Positions 9,889-19,922 of a DNA stretch of 64,000 bases are shown here, in pieces (the first letter of the stretch is position 1; the number at the start of each line of letters is the position of its first letter). This DNA is from Mariannaea sp. PMI_226 (Eukaryota > Ascomycota > Sordariomycetes > Hypocreales > Nectriaceae), in assembly GCA_024336345.1 (NCBI GenBank), contig JANFOG010000002.1, positions 310,001-374,000 of the forward strand, in the 5' to 3' direction. A program made the translations under genes and the position numbers. A model generated the notes under the pieces. The model was not told the origin of the DNA. It worked only from the letters and a program-made list of their open reading frames with translations, and made no database searches.

Positions 9889-12437
9889 ATGAAAACCTCT
9901 TTGGCTTCCGCCGGCCTGCTGGCACTTGTCCAGCTCGCTGCTGCTCAAAAGGCTTGCGAGAGCCTGACCACATTGTTCCCCGAATGTGCAGTACGTTGTT
10001 TATCCCCCCGTCAAGAGTGTTTCCAGGTCAGAGAAGGCTGATGACATACTGCATAGAGAGGTTGTGTCGATGCGGCTGCCACGCAGGTTGGCTGCACAGT
10101 GCAAACGGACCTTGCCTGTGAGTGATACAGACCTTTCTTCTCTTCCACAAAAGTCTTCCTTCTTTGGGGCTGTGCTCATACCGTGTAGGCCAATGTGATC
10201 CTGCAAGCTCCTCAGCTATTCAGCTTGGCGCTGTGGGATGTGTACTTGCTTCTTGTACGAAGGATGGCGAGTTGGGCAGCGCTCTCAATGCTGGGCCTGC
10301 AATTTGTGCCTGTGTTGCCACTGCAGTCCCAGACACAACCACAACTTCAGCAGCGGACACAACTACAACTTCCGCAGCGGACACCACGACCACATCCGCC
10401 AGCGAGGCTACCACGACGACTGTTGCTACGCAAACGAGTGCGGTGACTTCCCACACAACTGATACCACTTCCATGGTCACTTCCACTGCTTCCTGCGGTG
10501 GAAGCCCCTGCCAGAAGAGCGCTGATGCTGTGCCTAGCTGTGCCAAGGGCTGCATCTCATCTGCTGCTGAGACTGTCGCCAAGTGTGACTTCACTGACTA
10601 TGAGTGCCAGTGCTCCTCAACAGCCACGATCCAGGGCGCTGCCCAGGACTGTGTCATCTCTAAGTGCGGCATCGGAAACGCCGTCAATGTCATCAACTCG
10701 GTCAGTGCCCTGTGTGGTTGTGTTACCGCACACCCAACAAAGGCTTGCACAGGCACTGCATCCCATACTGGGACAGGAACAGCATCAGGATCCGGATCCG
10801 GATCTCAGTCTGGGACTAAGACTCAGACTGGGTCAGGTTCTGGCACCAAGACTGGCGCCACCACCGGGAAGGAAACGTGCACCGCTGGACCCAAGAAGGA
10901 CTGCGCTCCCGTGGCCTCAACAGCCGTCCCCAAGTGTGCTCAGGCTTGCTTCTCAAGTGCCGCGCCCAGTGTTGGCTGCGGTGCCAATGACTTTGCCTGC
11001 CAGTGTCAGCCAGACGCTCAGTCATCCCTCTCTCAGCTTCTCATCCCCTGCGTCGCTACTGCATGCGATTCAAACCAGCTCCCCAGTGTCATTGCCGGTG
11101 CAAGCTCTGTCTGCGCCTGCGCAACCGCTCCCCCTCCTGCGGGTGCTTGCACCACCGGTGGATCTGGATCTGGAACCCAGTCACAGCCTCCATCAAGGAC
11201 CAACACCGAAACCCAGCCTACCAAGACCGGTTCTCAGGGAGGAGCAAGTTCAACCTGCCCTGATGCTACTACCCAGGACTGTGGCCCTGTGGCTACCTCT
11301 GCTGTTCCTTCATGTGCCCAAAAGTGCTTCACCTCTGCTGCCCCCAAGGTTGGCTGTGCCGTAGACGACTACGCGTGCCAGTGCGAATCGGAGGCTCAGG
11401 CAAGCCTCTCGCAATTGTTGATTCCCTGTGTCGCCACCGCTTGCGACTCGAACCAGCTCCCCGGTGTCATTGCTGGAGCTAGCTCCGTATGTGCTTGTGC
11501 TTCAGCCGCACCTACTGGTGGATGCTCTGGAGGAAAGCCTCCCTATGGCGGTGGCAGCGGAGGAGGCTCAAGTGGTTCGCAGCCCACCAAGACTGGAGGA
11601 GGATCTGGCGGCTCTGGGTCTGGAACAACCTGTGCTGGAGCCACCACAGCTAACTGCGGCCCTGTTGCTACCTCTGCTGTTCCTTCATGTGCTCAGAAGT
11701 GCTTCACCTCTGCTGCCCCCAAGGTCGGCTGTGCTGTGGACGACTACGCTTGTCAGTGTGAGGCCGATGCCCAGGCAAGCCTTTCACAGCTCCTGGTCCC
11801 CTGCGTGGCCACAGCTTGTGATGCCAACCAGCTTCCAAGCGTGATTGCTGGAGCCAGCTCCGTCTGCGCTTGCGCGACTGCACCCCCATCCGGAGGAAAC
11901 TGTGGATCTAACGGCAACGGCGGCAACGGAGGTAACGGAGGCAGCCCTACTGGCGGACAGTCCGGCACTCCCCCCAAGCCGACTGGCGGCAACTCTGCCT
12001 GCTCCGTTGGGCCCATCACAGCCGCCGACTGCGGGCCGGTTGCCAGCACTGCCGTCCCTGACTGCGCTCACGCTTGCTTCTCCTCTGCGGCGCCAAAGGT
12101 TGGCTGTGGTGCCGATGACTACGCCTGCCAGTGCCAGGCCGATGCCCAAGCCAGCCTCTCCCAGCTTCTTGTGCCTTGCGTCGCTACCGCCTGCGACTCC
12201 AACCAACTGCAAGCTGTCATCACCGGCGCCAGCTCTGTGTGCGCCTGCGCGCAAGCCGCCCCCACAGGTGGCAGTGGCAGCAACTGCGGCATGTCCACCA
12301 GTGTCAAAACTGGAAGCAGCTCTGGATCCTCCGAGACCGAGCCTGCGGTGGTCCCTGGATCAGCCGCCGCTCGCGTCGAGATCGGCCTTATTGTCGGCGT
12401 TGTCGGCGCTTTCTGGCTCTTGGCCGTGGCCCTGTAA
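9889..12437 (+). CDS. Six-CFEM-domain GPI-type cell-surface protein
   Basis: Model join(9889..9990,10057..10117,10189..12437), 803 aa. A signal peptide (MKTSLASAGLLALVQLAAAQ) is followed directly by CFEM domain 1, split over three exons and restored by splicing to ..LACQCDPASS..CVLASC..ICAC. Five more CFEM domains begin near residues 157, 285, 411, 536 and 659; domains 3-6 are near-identical (PVA..AVP.CA..CF.SAAPKVGC..DDYACQC..LLxPCVATACD). Thr-rich then Gly/Ser-rich linkers separate them. The C-terminus has a small-residue site (GSAAARVE) and a hydrophobic tail, as for a GPI anchor. CFEM proteins bind haem in Candida and act in iron uptake, adhesion or host contact; the role here is open. 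Six copies is far above the usual one. Confidence 0.93.
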
Positions 12438-12826
12438 AGTGTGAAGGCTTACGGATTGACTGAAACCGAATGTCTTTTTTTACTTTCAGTGTATATATCA
12501 ATAATCACTTCCCACTTCGCACAGGTAGACAAACCGTCGGAGCTCTAATGGAGGAATCAAATAGGCTCTCAGCCCGTATTGGGCTTTGGAAGTAGATAAT
12601 ATGACTGCAATTGAAATTTCCAATCCGCAAATTCGATGATGAAGCTGTGATGCGATGCTTTCCGACTAGACATGATTGTTTCCATACTATTCTCTATTCT
12701 CCTCGCCAAAGTACGTGAGTAGCTAGAATAAATGAAAGCTATACGAATCCTACGTAACAGCCTTCTAATAATATGATAGGATTTCACGTCATGCTGTTAG
12801 GTATTCGATCCTATTTCCATTTTTCC

Positions 12827-13097
12827 GTCCAATCGGACTTGGTGGGCCGTCCGCAGGCAAAGATGTGGTAAGCACAAGTGCTTATTGTTTCGTCGGACTT
12901 TGACGGATTTCAAGATTCATCCGTAGCATCGGGCGGACTTCCGCCGCTTGCCCTTGTAGAAAGTCAAATTTCGTCTATTCGTCCGTTTGAAGAACATAAA
13001 CTATACTATGTAGCTGCAAGAAATGCGGATTCCTCCACTATAGTTGACAGATGTCATTCTCGGACTAGGCGGAGTCCGGTCTGGCGTCCGTGACGGA
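12827..13097. promoter_or_regulatory. Array of CGGAC/GTCCG dyads upstream of DUF1993-like gene
   Basis: Within 270 bp there are many CGGAC, GTCCG or CGGA words. Three form clear dyads: GTCC-N4-GGAC at 12827-12838, GGCGGA-CT-TCCGCC at 12932-12945, and CGGACT-N6-AGTCCG at 13061-13078 (CGG-N12-CCG). CGG dyads suit Zn2Cys6 proteins. The array ends about 180 bp before the DUF1993-like start codon, so a dense operator is plausible; a decayed transposable element is the alternative. Confidence 0.4.
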
Positions 13098-13157
13098 ACA
13101 TGGATGACATCTCACCACTTGTGGCAGGACGAAGTGTAAAGATGGCATGCGAAAGGA

Positions 13158-13165
13158 TATAAATA
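13158..13165 (+). promoter_or_regulatory. TATA box of DUF1993-like gene
   Basis: TATAAATA lies about 110 bp before the ATG at 13275, followed by a CT-rich stretch typical of fungal transcription start regions. Confidence 0.5.
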
Positions 13166-13274
13166 CAGCCTGGTCATATCTTGTCTCTCTGTCTGTGTGG
13201 CCTATTCCAACTATCTCTTCGTCCTTTTTTGCATATTGTCCTCTTACTTACCTTGAACTCTCGACTACGCAATC

Positions 13275-13872
13275 ATGTCGCTTTACCAACAATCCGTACC
13301 TGTACTGATCAAGTACCTCAAGAACCTATCTGGTATCCTCCAGAAAGGTGCCAAGTTTTGCGAGGAGAAGGCGATCAAGCCTGATGAGATGATCTCGTAT
13401 CGCTTGATTGCCGACATGAGAGGGTAAATCACGGCCTATCTTACCTCACCTCACCTAGCTTGCCCATAACAAGAAAAGCAAAACAGCTAACATCGTTTGC
13501 AGACTCTCGTACCAAGTTCAGTCATGCTCCAACACCGCCAAATTCGCCGTGCAGCGCTTGGGCGTAACTGGCTGGCCAACCTTCGAGGACAATGAAGCTA
13601 CCTTTGATGAGCTCGAGGCTCGCATCCAGCAAACCATTGAGCTTCTACAGAAGACGGAGCCCGAGGATGTCAACAGCCGGGCAGACAAGGAGGTCATCAT
13701 GGAGACCAAGATGGGCAATTTCCGTTTCGAGACTGGCCAGACTTATATCTCGGAGTATATCATACCCAACTTCCACTTCCATTTGACGTCAGCATACTGC
13801 ATCCTGAGGACGCAAGGAGTGCCGGTCGGAGCCCTTGATTATTTGAAAGATGTTTTCCACAAGCAAGAGTAA
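13275..13872 (+). CDS. DUF1993-family protein
   Basis: Model join(13275..13423,13503..13872), 172 aa, one 79-nt intron. The start MSLYQQSVPVLIKYLKNLSGILQKG and the body with FELETGQTY-like FRFETGQTYISEYIIPNFHFHLTSAYCILRTQGVPVGALDYL match the DUF1993 family of small helical proteins found in fungi and bacteria, related in fold to DinB-like helix bundles. No catalytic residues are assigned. Splicing joins ADMRG to LSYQVQSCSN in frame. Its promoter region carries an unusual array of CGGAC dyads, suggesting tight regulation. Biological function is unknown. Confidence 0.85.
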
Positions 13873-14148
13873 GGATCAGAACTAGGAAGCAAAGAAAAGT
13901 GATGGTTTTTTTTTTTTCTTTCTTGCTGAACAGGAAGTGTGTATGGGAAGAGAAATTATGCATAAATTGGGAGGCAAATATTCTTAAACCGGGGATCGGA
14001 AATAGTCCGTCTACCTTGACCCAGCTCAACAAAATTACCACTTTTGGCCAGATGAAAACCTCTCAGCTATAAGTCAGACACAAATTACAACTACTTGCGC
14101 GCAAATCTCAATTTCTTATCCTTTTTTTTTCCCTTAAAATATTAGAAA

Positions 14149-14646
14149 ATGAGTGACTTGGACGCAAAGCCGATTACAAATGGCCATGAAATCTCGGAAG
14201 ACGGCATCACAGCCGATGAGAGACATGCCCACGTCCAGAGGGTAGTTGATCGACTTCTCTCGAATAGTTTCATCTACGCCACCTTTCTCTCATCCGCTAA
14301 TCTCACCGAGGTTTCTAGCGGAAGCGTCACAACCCGTCTTGTCCTGGATAAGAAGCACGTCAACAGCAGAGGGACGCTGCACGGAGCCGTCTCAGCCACC
14401 ATCATCGACTTCACAACTGGCCTGGCAATTGCATCCTGGGACCTGCGTGAGACGACAGGCGCCAGCGTGGACATGCACATCAGCTACTTGAGCACGGCCA
14501 AGATTGGAGACACACTTGAGATTGTGTCGACGGCAAACAAGGTCGGGGGCAGGCTGTCATTTTCTACAATTCGCATCTCCAAGGTTGAGGCTGACGGAAG
14601 CCTGACACTGGTGACACTTGGACAACACACCAAGTATGGACAATAA
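14149..14646 (+). CDS. Hotdog-fold acyl-CoA thioesterase-like protein (4HBT)
   Basis: Intronless, 165 aa. The core NSRGTLHGAVSATIIDFTTGLAIAS matches the PaaI/ACOT13-type hotdog thioesterase signature (HGGxxxxxxD), here with HGA and Asp in place, followed by SVDMHISYLSTAKIGDTLEI, the second half of the hotdog strand set. Such enzymes hydrolyse acyl- or aryl-CoA thioesters. The N-terminal 40 residues form a helix-rich extension. It is convergent with the SDR gene (168 bp between stops). Substrate is unknown; it could serve CoA recycling in the neighbouring catabolic genes, which is inference. Confidence 0.88.
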   Translation: MSDLDAKPITNGHEISEDGITADERHAHVQRVVDRLLSNSFIYATFLSSANLTEVSSGSVTTRLVLDKKHVNSRGTLHGAVSATIIDFTTGLAIASWDLRETTGASVDMHISYLSTAKIGDTLEIVSTANKVGGRLSFSTIRISKVEADGSLTLVTLGQHTKYGQ

Positions 14647-14814
14647 ACCCCAGCACAGAGGACATGAAAACCAAAGTAGAGAAGGAAAAGAAGAAAAAAG
14701 AGGGAAACAGAAAACGGAACAAGAGACTTGGAAAGGGGATTAAATATAGAATCATTACACCTTGGGATACATTACTAGACATTTTCTGACTCATAATCGA
14801 ACGAATTACCACCT

Positions 14815-15627
14815 TCAAGTCCTCCCAGTTGACGATGTTATTCCTCCATCCACTACAATCTTCTGGCCAGTTATGTACCTAGCCTCGTCAGAGACGAGAA
14901 ACAAGGCCGCATTAGCAACGTCCCAAGCATCTCCCATCTTGCCCAACGGTACCTGCGCATCCCTCATCTTGCGGAACTCCTCATAGCCCCCTTCCATCGG
15001 GAACCGGTCAGACAAGCTCCTGGTATACGGTGTTTCCATAAGCCCGGGCACTACGGTGTTCAGTCTCACGCCTTTTGGGGCGTATATCACAGCAGTGGCC
15101 TTGACAAACTGCATAATGGCTGCCTTGGCGGTGTTGTATGCGATTTGCGGCTTGCCGATATATCGCATCCCCGCAATACTTGAGATGCACACGATCGAAC
15201 CCCCGGTGGCTTGCTTCTCCATGATGGGAAGCACATAGTGACAGGCGAGATACACGCTCTTGAGGTTGATGTCCATTTGTGAATCCCAGGTTGCTTCGGA
15301 CATAGTCGCCGGGTCGCCTGGTTGCGATTGTCCAACATTGGTCAGAAGAATGTCAATTCTCCCATGTTTAGCCATGCACGCATCTACAAGCGCCTTGACA
15401 GATTCTGAGTCGGTGGCATCGGTAGCAACAACGTCGCATTGGCCTCCCTCTGTTTCGATAGTCTCTGTTGTTTTCTGGGTTGAAGCAATAGTTCTGTTGC
15501 CGCCAAAGATGACGGCCCCTTGTCGAGCAAACAAGACGGCGCACGCAGCTCCGATCCCCCATCCATCCGATCCTGCTGTCTGGCCAATTCCCACAACGAG
15601 AGCAACTTTGCCTTTCAGACTCAGCAT
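14815..15627 (-). CDS. Short-chain dehydrogenase/reductase (SDR)
   Basis: Intronless, 270 aa from ATG 15627 (MLSLKGKVALVVG). An upstream in-frame extension lacks an ATG and looks like leader. The cofactor loop is VVGIGQTAGSDGWGIGAACA, a longer variant of TGxxxGIG seen in a subgroup of fungal SDRs. Further motifs are TNVGQS (NNAG equivalent, residue 90 region), catalytic Ser in CISSIAGM, the YNTAK active site (YxxxK) and the C-terminal TGQKIVVDGG strand. It is classical SDR length and acts on an alcohol or carbonyl substrate with NAD(P)H. It is divergent from the IlvD/Edd dehydratase with 429 bp between starts, an arrangement that suggests a shared pathway such as sugar oxidation. Confidence 0.92.
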   Translation of the reverse strand: MLSLKGKVALVVGIGQTAGSDGWGIGAACAVLFARQGAVIFGGNRTIASTQKTTETIETEGGQCDVVATDATDSESVKALVDACMAKHGRIDILLTNVGQSQPGDPATMSEATWDSQMDINLKSVYLACHYVLPIMEKQATGGSIVCISSIAGMRYIGKPQIAYNTAKAAIMQFVKATAVIYAPKGVRLNTVVPGLMETPYTRSLSDRFPMEGGYEEFRKMRDAQVPLGKMGDAWDVANAALFLVSDEARYITGQKIVVDGGITSSTGRT

Positions 15628-15796
15628 CTTCAGCAAGAGGGTGTAAATAAGCAAGGTAAATATTGAGGCAATGAAGTTGAAGAAAATATAACACACTGGT
15701 TAATGCATGCACGCCTTGCATCGGACTGGTGCCACTTAGGACTTTTATCTCACCAAATCCTTCCGCGTAGGTGATTTGGTCTTCGGGGTTGCTCCG

Positions 15797-15813
15797 TCGG
15801 CTGCACAAGCCGA
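15797..15813. promoter_or_regulatory. CGG-N9-CCG inverted repeat in SDR/dehydratase promoter
   Basis: TCGGCT at 15797-15802 and AGCCGA at 15808-15813 form a perfect 6-bp inverted repeat with a 5-base spacer, that is CGG-N9-CCG. It lies between the divergent SDR and IlvD/Edd genes and fits Zn2Cys6 recognition. The regulator encoded at 4.9-7.4 kb is a candidate, which is inference. Confidence 0.4.
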
Positions 15814-16056
15814 ACGGACATTCTCCGCCTCGCTCTCTGCTCTGCTTTCGCCGAGAAATGACGCCTTTGAGCAATCGTAATGCGGAATGCGTCGTCTATG
15901 ATAGGCAGGCTAAATAAAGTAAGAGTCCGATCTGCGAGGCATGCATATATCTATAACACCATCGACTTTCTTCACCCCAGTACTTGTATTGCGAACTTGT
16001 TCTAAAACATCTCTGCGCAATTAATATTATCATTATTGTTTTACCTTTTTTTGGAA

Positions 16057-18073
16057 ATGGTCGATATTCACAGTGAAGATCAAGCCGAGAGGCCCAATTC
16101 AGACTACGATTTGGACAATCCCATCACGTCCAAGGTTGGTCTTCGTCAGGGCCTTGCCTCATACGGAGATCCTCACTTTTCGCTCTTCCTACGCAAGGTG
16201 TTTATTAAGGCTTTAGGATACAGCGAGGATGCCTTGTCACGACCAATTATTGGCATCGTGAATACCTACTCGAGCTTCAACCCATGCCATGCCAACATCC
16301 CCCAGCTGATAGATGCCGTGAAACGCGGGGTTCAGTTAAATGGGGGTCTCGCCATTGACTTCCCGACCATCAGTATTGCGGAATCCTTTTCTTCGCCGAC
16401 AAGCATGTATCTTCGGAATTTGATGAGCATGGACACGGAGGAGATGATCAAAGCACAGCCATGCGACGCTGTAGTCCTTATTGGTGGTGAGTTATGAATT
16501 CTGACCTGACGTACTCACATATACTTATGCTCAACACAAAATTAAGGCTGCGATAAGACTACTCCCGCTCAACTCATGGGCGGAATTTCAGCAAACAAGC
16601 CAATCCTCCACTTGGTCACTGGCCCAATGCTTCCGGGCTCTCATCGAGGAGTGAGGATCGGGGCTTGCACTGATTGTCGAAATAATTGGTTCAAGTACCG
16701 TGCCGGAACAATTGATATTGAAGATATTGCGGCTATCAATGATGAGCTAGCTCCAACAGTAAGCTTATTTCTACGAATTCAAGTCATATAATGCTGTCAT
16801 CCTGACTTAAGTCAATAGGCAGGAACTTGTGGAGTGATGGGAACAGCAAGCACAATGGCATGCATCCTCGTTGGCCTTGGAATGATGCCGTTCGCCGGTG
16901 CATCAGCGCCCGCAGTGTCATCATCACGCCTGCGCATCGCTGAGGAGACTGGAAGAAACGCGGTGCTCGCGACGAAGCAGGTTGAGACACTGAGGCCACA
17001 GGCTGTTCTGACACGCGAGTCCTTTCTCAATGCCATCACGGTACTCCAAGCCATTGGAGGGTCGACTAACGCAGTCGTGCACTTGATGGCAATTATTGGA
17101 AGACATCCTAAGGTAGCGGGTACCATTGACCTAGATACTATTGATGAGATTGGACGCAGGACGCCTCTGGTTGTTGATTTAAAGCCCAGCGGAGACAACT
17201 ATATGACAGATTTTCACAACTCAGGTAAGTTTCTGTTAGGATTTGCTTCTATCTGCTACAAATATTAATTTTGTATTAGGTGGAATGCTCGCCCTGTTCC
17301 ACGAGATTAAGCCGCTGCTGCACCTCGATGCGATGACAGTGACTGGTTTGACATTAGGCCAAGAGATTGCTAAAGCGTCATACAATGCTGTGCCACGAGA
17401 GCTCAGTGTCATCCAGCCATTTGACAAGCCTCTCTACCCAGCATCATCTCTTGTCGTTCTCCGCGGCAATCTCGCTCCTGGAGGGGCCATCATGAAAGCC
17501 AGTGCCTCGAAAGATCGCCGTCTCTTGAACCACTCCGGCCCCGCTGTCGTCTTCGCCAACTCTGCCGACTTGGCAGACAGAGTTGACAGTCCAGACCTAG
17601 AAGTAACGGCTGACAGCGTTCTCGTTCTCCAGAACATCGGTCCGGTGGGGAATCCTGGCATGCCGGAGGCCGGCCTGATCCCAATTCCTCGAAAGATCGC
17701 ATCTCAAGGTGTTTCGGATATGCTCCGACTATCTGATGGTCGAATGAGCGGCACTGCAGGTGGTACAATCGGCCTCCATATCTCACCCGAAGCGGCTGAT
17801 CCAATGTCGGTGCTGGGAATAATTAGGAACGGCGATATAATTACTTGCAACGTTGAGGAGCGAGTTTTGCGGGTCGAACTTTCAGACGAGGAAATTGCTG
17901 AGAGAATCAAGCAGAGGGTAGAAAAGCTCAAGGGAAGCGATCTCCCGTGGGAGGCAAGGAATGGTATGAGAGGATACAGGGGGCTTTATATGCGTCATGT
18001 CAACCAGGCGGAGGTTGGGGCAGACTTTGATTTCCTCACTGCCGAAGGGCCCAGTCAAGATGCTTCATCTTAA
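16057..18073 (+). CDS. IlvD/Edd-family dehydratase (sugar-acid type)
   Basis: Model join(16057..16486,16547..16758,16819..17224,17280..18073), 613 aa, introns 60, 60 and 55 nt. It is an iron-sulfur dehydratase that removes water from dihydroxy acids to give 2-keto-3-deoxy acids. The three Fe-S cysteines are Cys77 (SFNPCHAN), Cys145 (GGCDKTTP) and Cys218 (GTCGVMGTASTM), and the catalytic Ser506 sits in SDGRMSGTAGGTIGLHISPEA. The RMSGTAxGT form, rather than RFSGGSHG of branched-chain dihydroxyacid dehydratases, is typical of pentonate/hexonate dehydratases. The N-terminus has no clear mitochondrial presequence, also against a valine/isoleucine role. Its SDR neighbour could supply or use the sugar acid. 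The exact substrate is not known. Confidence 0.92.
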
Positions 18074-18808
18074 ATAGGCCGTCCCGGCGGCAGCATTATT
18101 AGTTGTAAAAAAGTATAAGCATAAAGAGAAAATAGTAAACAAGTAGAAAGAAACCTATCCTTTCTTGAAGATTAATCGCTTTCTCGAGACCGGCAATCTG
18201 CAATTAATCGTTCCTGCTGATAACACAGCAATATACAGCATCTGAGGTACTTAGCTTGGCGTTAACCTTTGCACGTACTCGTGAGTTAATGCCACGGCTG
18301 TGATCAATACAATGTCAAGTGTTGTCCCCTTGCTTTGGGATTATTTCACTTATATCCTCGTGATCATTATCTAGTATATGATTGAGGCGCTGCTGGTTTG
18401 ATTCAAAAATCAAACCGGCCGGTTAACTCAAGTGGGAAGTCAGAGCATACATTGGGCGTCTGGTCGGTAGATACATCTAGTTTAGTATTTCCATAGTGAT
18501 TTCCATTGTATTTCTTTTACTATATCTTAAAGTAATTTGCCTGGACTAATATGTAGTCAGTAGACGTGAAGAAATGTGATGAAGCAATGTAGTCGAATGC
18601 CGGAAGCACGCAATGCCATGACGCGATCCCTTCGGCTTACACCACCGAACTTCCCCCGCTCGCATTGCCCCTCATTACTATACTACTTGCAAATAGATTG
18701 AACCTCACCTCTAGATACCGGCTGAATAAATCAAATTCGGACTCACTCTGCGAAAGCATCTACACGTCCAAAATACAGATACCCACACACAATTACAGAC
18801 TCGTAACA
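18074..18808. other. Intergenic between dehydratase and glyoxalase-like genes
   Basis: AT-rich, no ORF supported. It contains the CAAACCGGCCGGTTAA near-palindrome at about 18410-18425, which includes a CCGGCCGG core. Confidence 0.5.
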
Positions 18809-19681
18809 ATGGCTTCTCAGCAGAGCCCCCGGCCAATCCTGGATCACATCGTCATCCTCGTCTCCTACGACACCCTCTTTGAGGTTCCAGACCGTCTCAA
18901 GGACAGTTTCTCCATCATCCACGGCGGCGAGCACTCTGGAGGCGAGACTGTCAACAAGCTCATCATCCTTCCCGACGGCTCGTACATTGAGCTGATTGCC
19001 TTCACCAAGGGTCTTGATCCCGAAGTCCGCCGTGCACACCGCTGGGGCAACTTGCAAGAAGGCCGTATCATCGACTGGGCTTACACTCTCCCTGCCGAGC
19101 CAGACTTCAAGCTCGTCCAGCAGCGCGTAGAGGGAGCTAGCAGCAGTACCGGGATTGTCTACCAGGATCCCGTCGCCGGCGGGCGGACGCGTCCAGATGG
19201 TGTCGTCCTGAAGTGGGCTGTCTCGGGAACTCTTCATCACCGCGAAGGAGACCACCACAGCCATCACCTAGCATGGCCGGGGGATGCTCCCTTCTGGTGC
19301 TTCGACAGGACTCCGCGGAACTTGCGAGTGCCATACCAAGATGCTGGCAGAGATGATGGCCTTGCTGAGCACAGCATACATCCTTCCGGGGCTCGTGGTA
19401 TTTCCCGAGTCTCAGTCCAAGTGCCGCAGAAATATGTAGCAAGATGGAAGCAAGTTTATGACGCTATCCACCAAGGCAGTACCGGTGCACAGGATACGGA
19501 CGGCGTGTGGACGTTTGATACATACTCCGGCTCAACAGAGGGTAGCCGCCAAGTGTCACTGTCTCCTCTGGGTGAGCAGGAAACCCAGTCACACATTAAA
19601 CTGACTCTGTTGGGAACGGACAAGAGTCCCAAGTCTGTTGAGCTAATCCCCGGTGTGGTTTTGGACTTTGAGTCCCCTTGA
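18809..19681 (+). CDS. Glyoxalase-like domain protein
   Basis: Intronless, 290 aa from ATG 18809 (MASQQSPRPILDHIVILVSY). The frame is open 48 codons further upstream, but that part reads as leader. The start LDHIVILV and the following HGGEHSGGETVNKLIILPDGSYIELIAF match PF13468 glyoxalase_3 proteins, which share the vicinal-oxygen-chelate fold: His in the first strand and Glu in YIELIAF are likely metal ligands. The GDAPFWCFDRTPRNLRVPY block is also typical of fungal members. Function is usually unassigned. It could act on a carbonyl product of the neighbouring dehydratase/dehydrogenase genes, which is speculation. Confidence 0.8.
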   Translation: MASQQSPRPILDHIVILVSYDTLFEVPDRLKDSFSIIHGGEHSGGETVNKLIILPDGSYIELIAFTKGLDPEVRRAHRWGNLQEGRIIDWAYTLPAEPDFKLVQQRVEGASSSTGIVYQDPVAGGRTRPDGVVLKWAVSGTLHHREGDHHSHHLAWPGDAPFWCFDRTPRNLRVPYQDAGRDDGLAEHSIHPSGARGISRVSVQVPQKYVARWKQVYDAIHQGSTGAQDTDGVWTFDTYSGSTEGSRQVSLSPLGEQETQSHIKLTLLGTDKSPKSVELIPGVVLDFESP

Positions 19682-19922
19682 GAGTTTTCCCACCCCGAAC
19701 ATTCTACAGTCTCAAAAATCACACAAAGAGAAGCAAGACTTTCAAAACGAAATCATATTTGTTAACTAAGCTGCCCTGCCTCCAGTGACGATGTCTACCA
19801 CTCCCAAAACCTGTTGAAGCCCTTTTCGAGACAAATCGTCATGACCATGTCAGACAGACCAGGTATTGCTATCTTCTAGCTCTCTTGCAGTCGTTCTAGT
19901 AGTGGTATCTCCCTCTCCAACC

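Larger units (their letters stand above)
12438..13274. other. Intergenic region upstream of the DUF1993-like gene
   Basis: No ORF of note. The right half (12820-13100) is rich in CGGAC/GTCCG words listed separately, and a TATA box precedes the next gene. The left part should hold the terminator of the CFEM gene. Confidence 0.6.

Noticed and set aside
10220..12463. Several long ORFs overlapping the CFEM gene in other frames
   Set aside because: Shadows of a repetitive GC-rich coding region: they repeat with the CFEM period and have no start context or domain.
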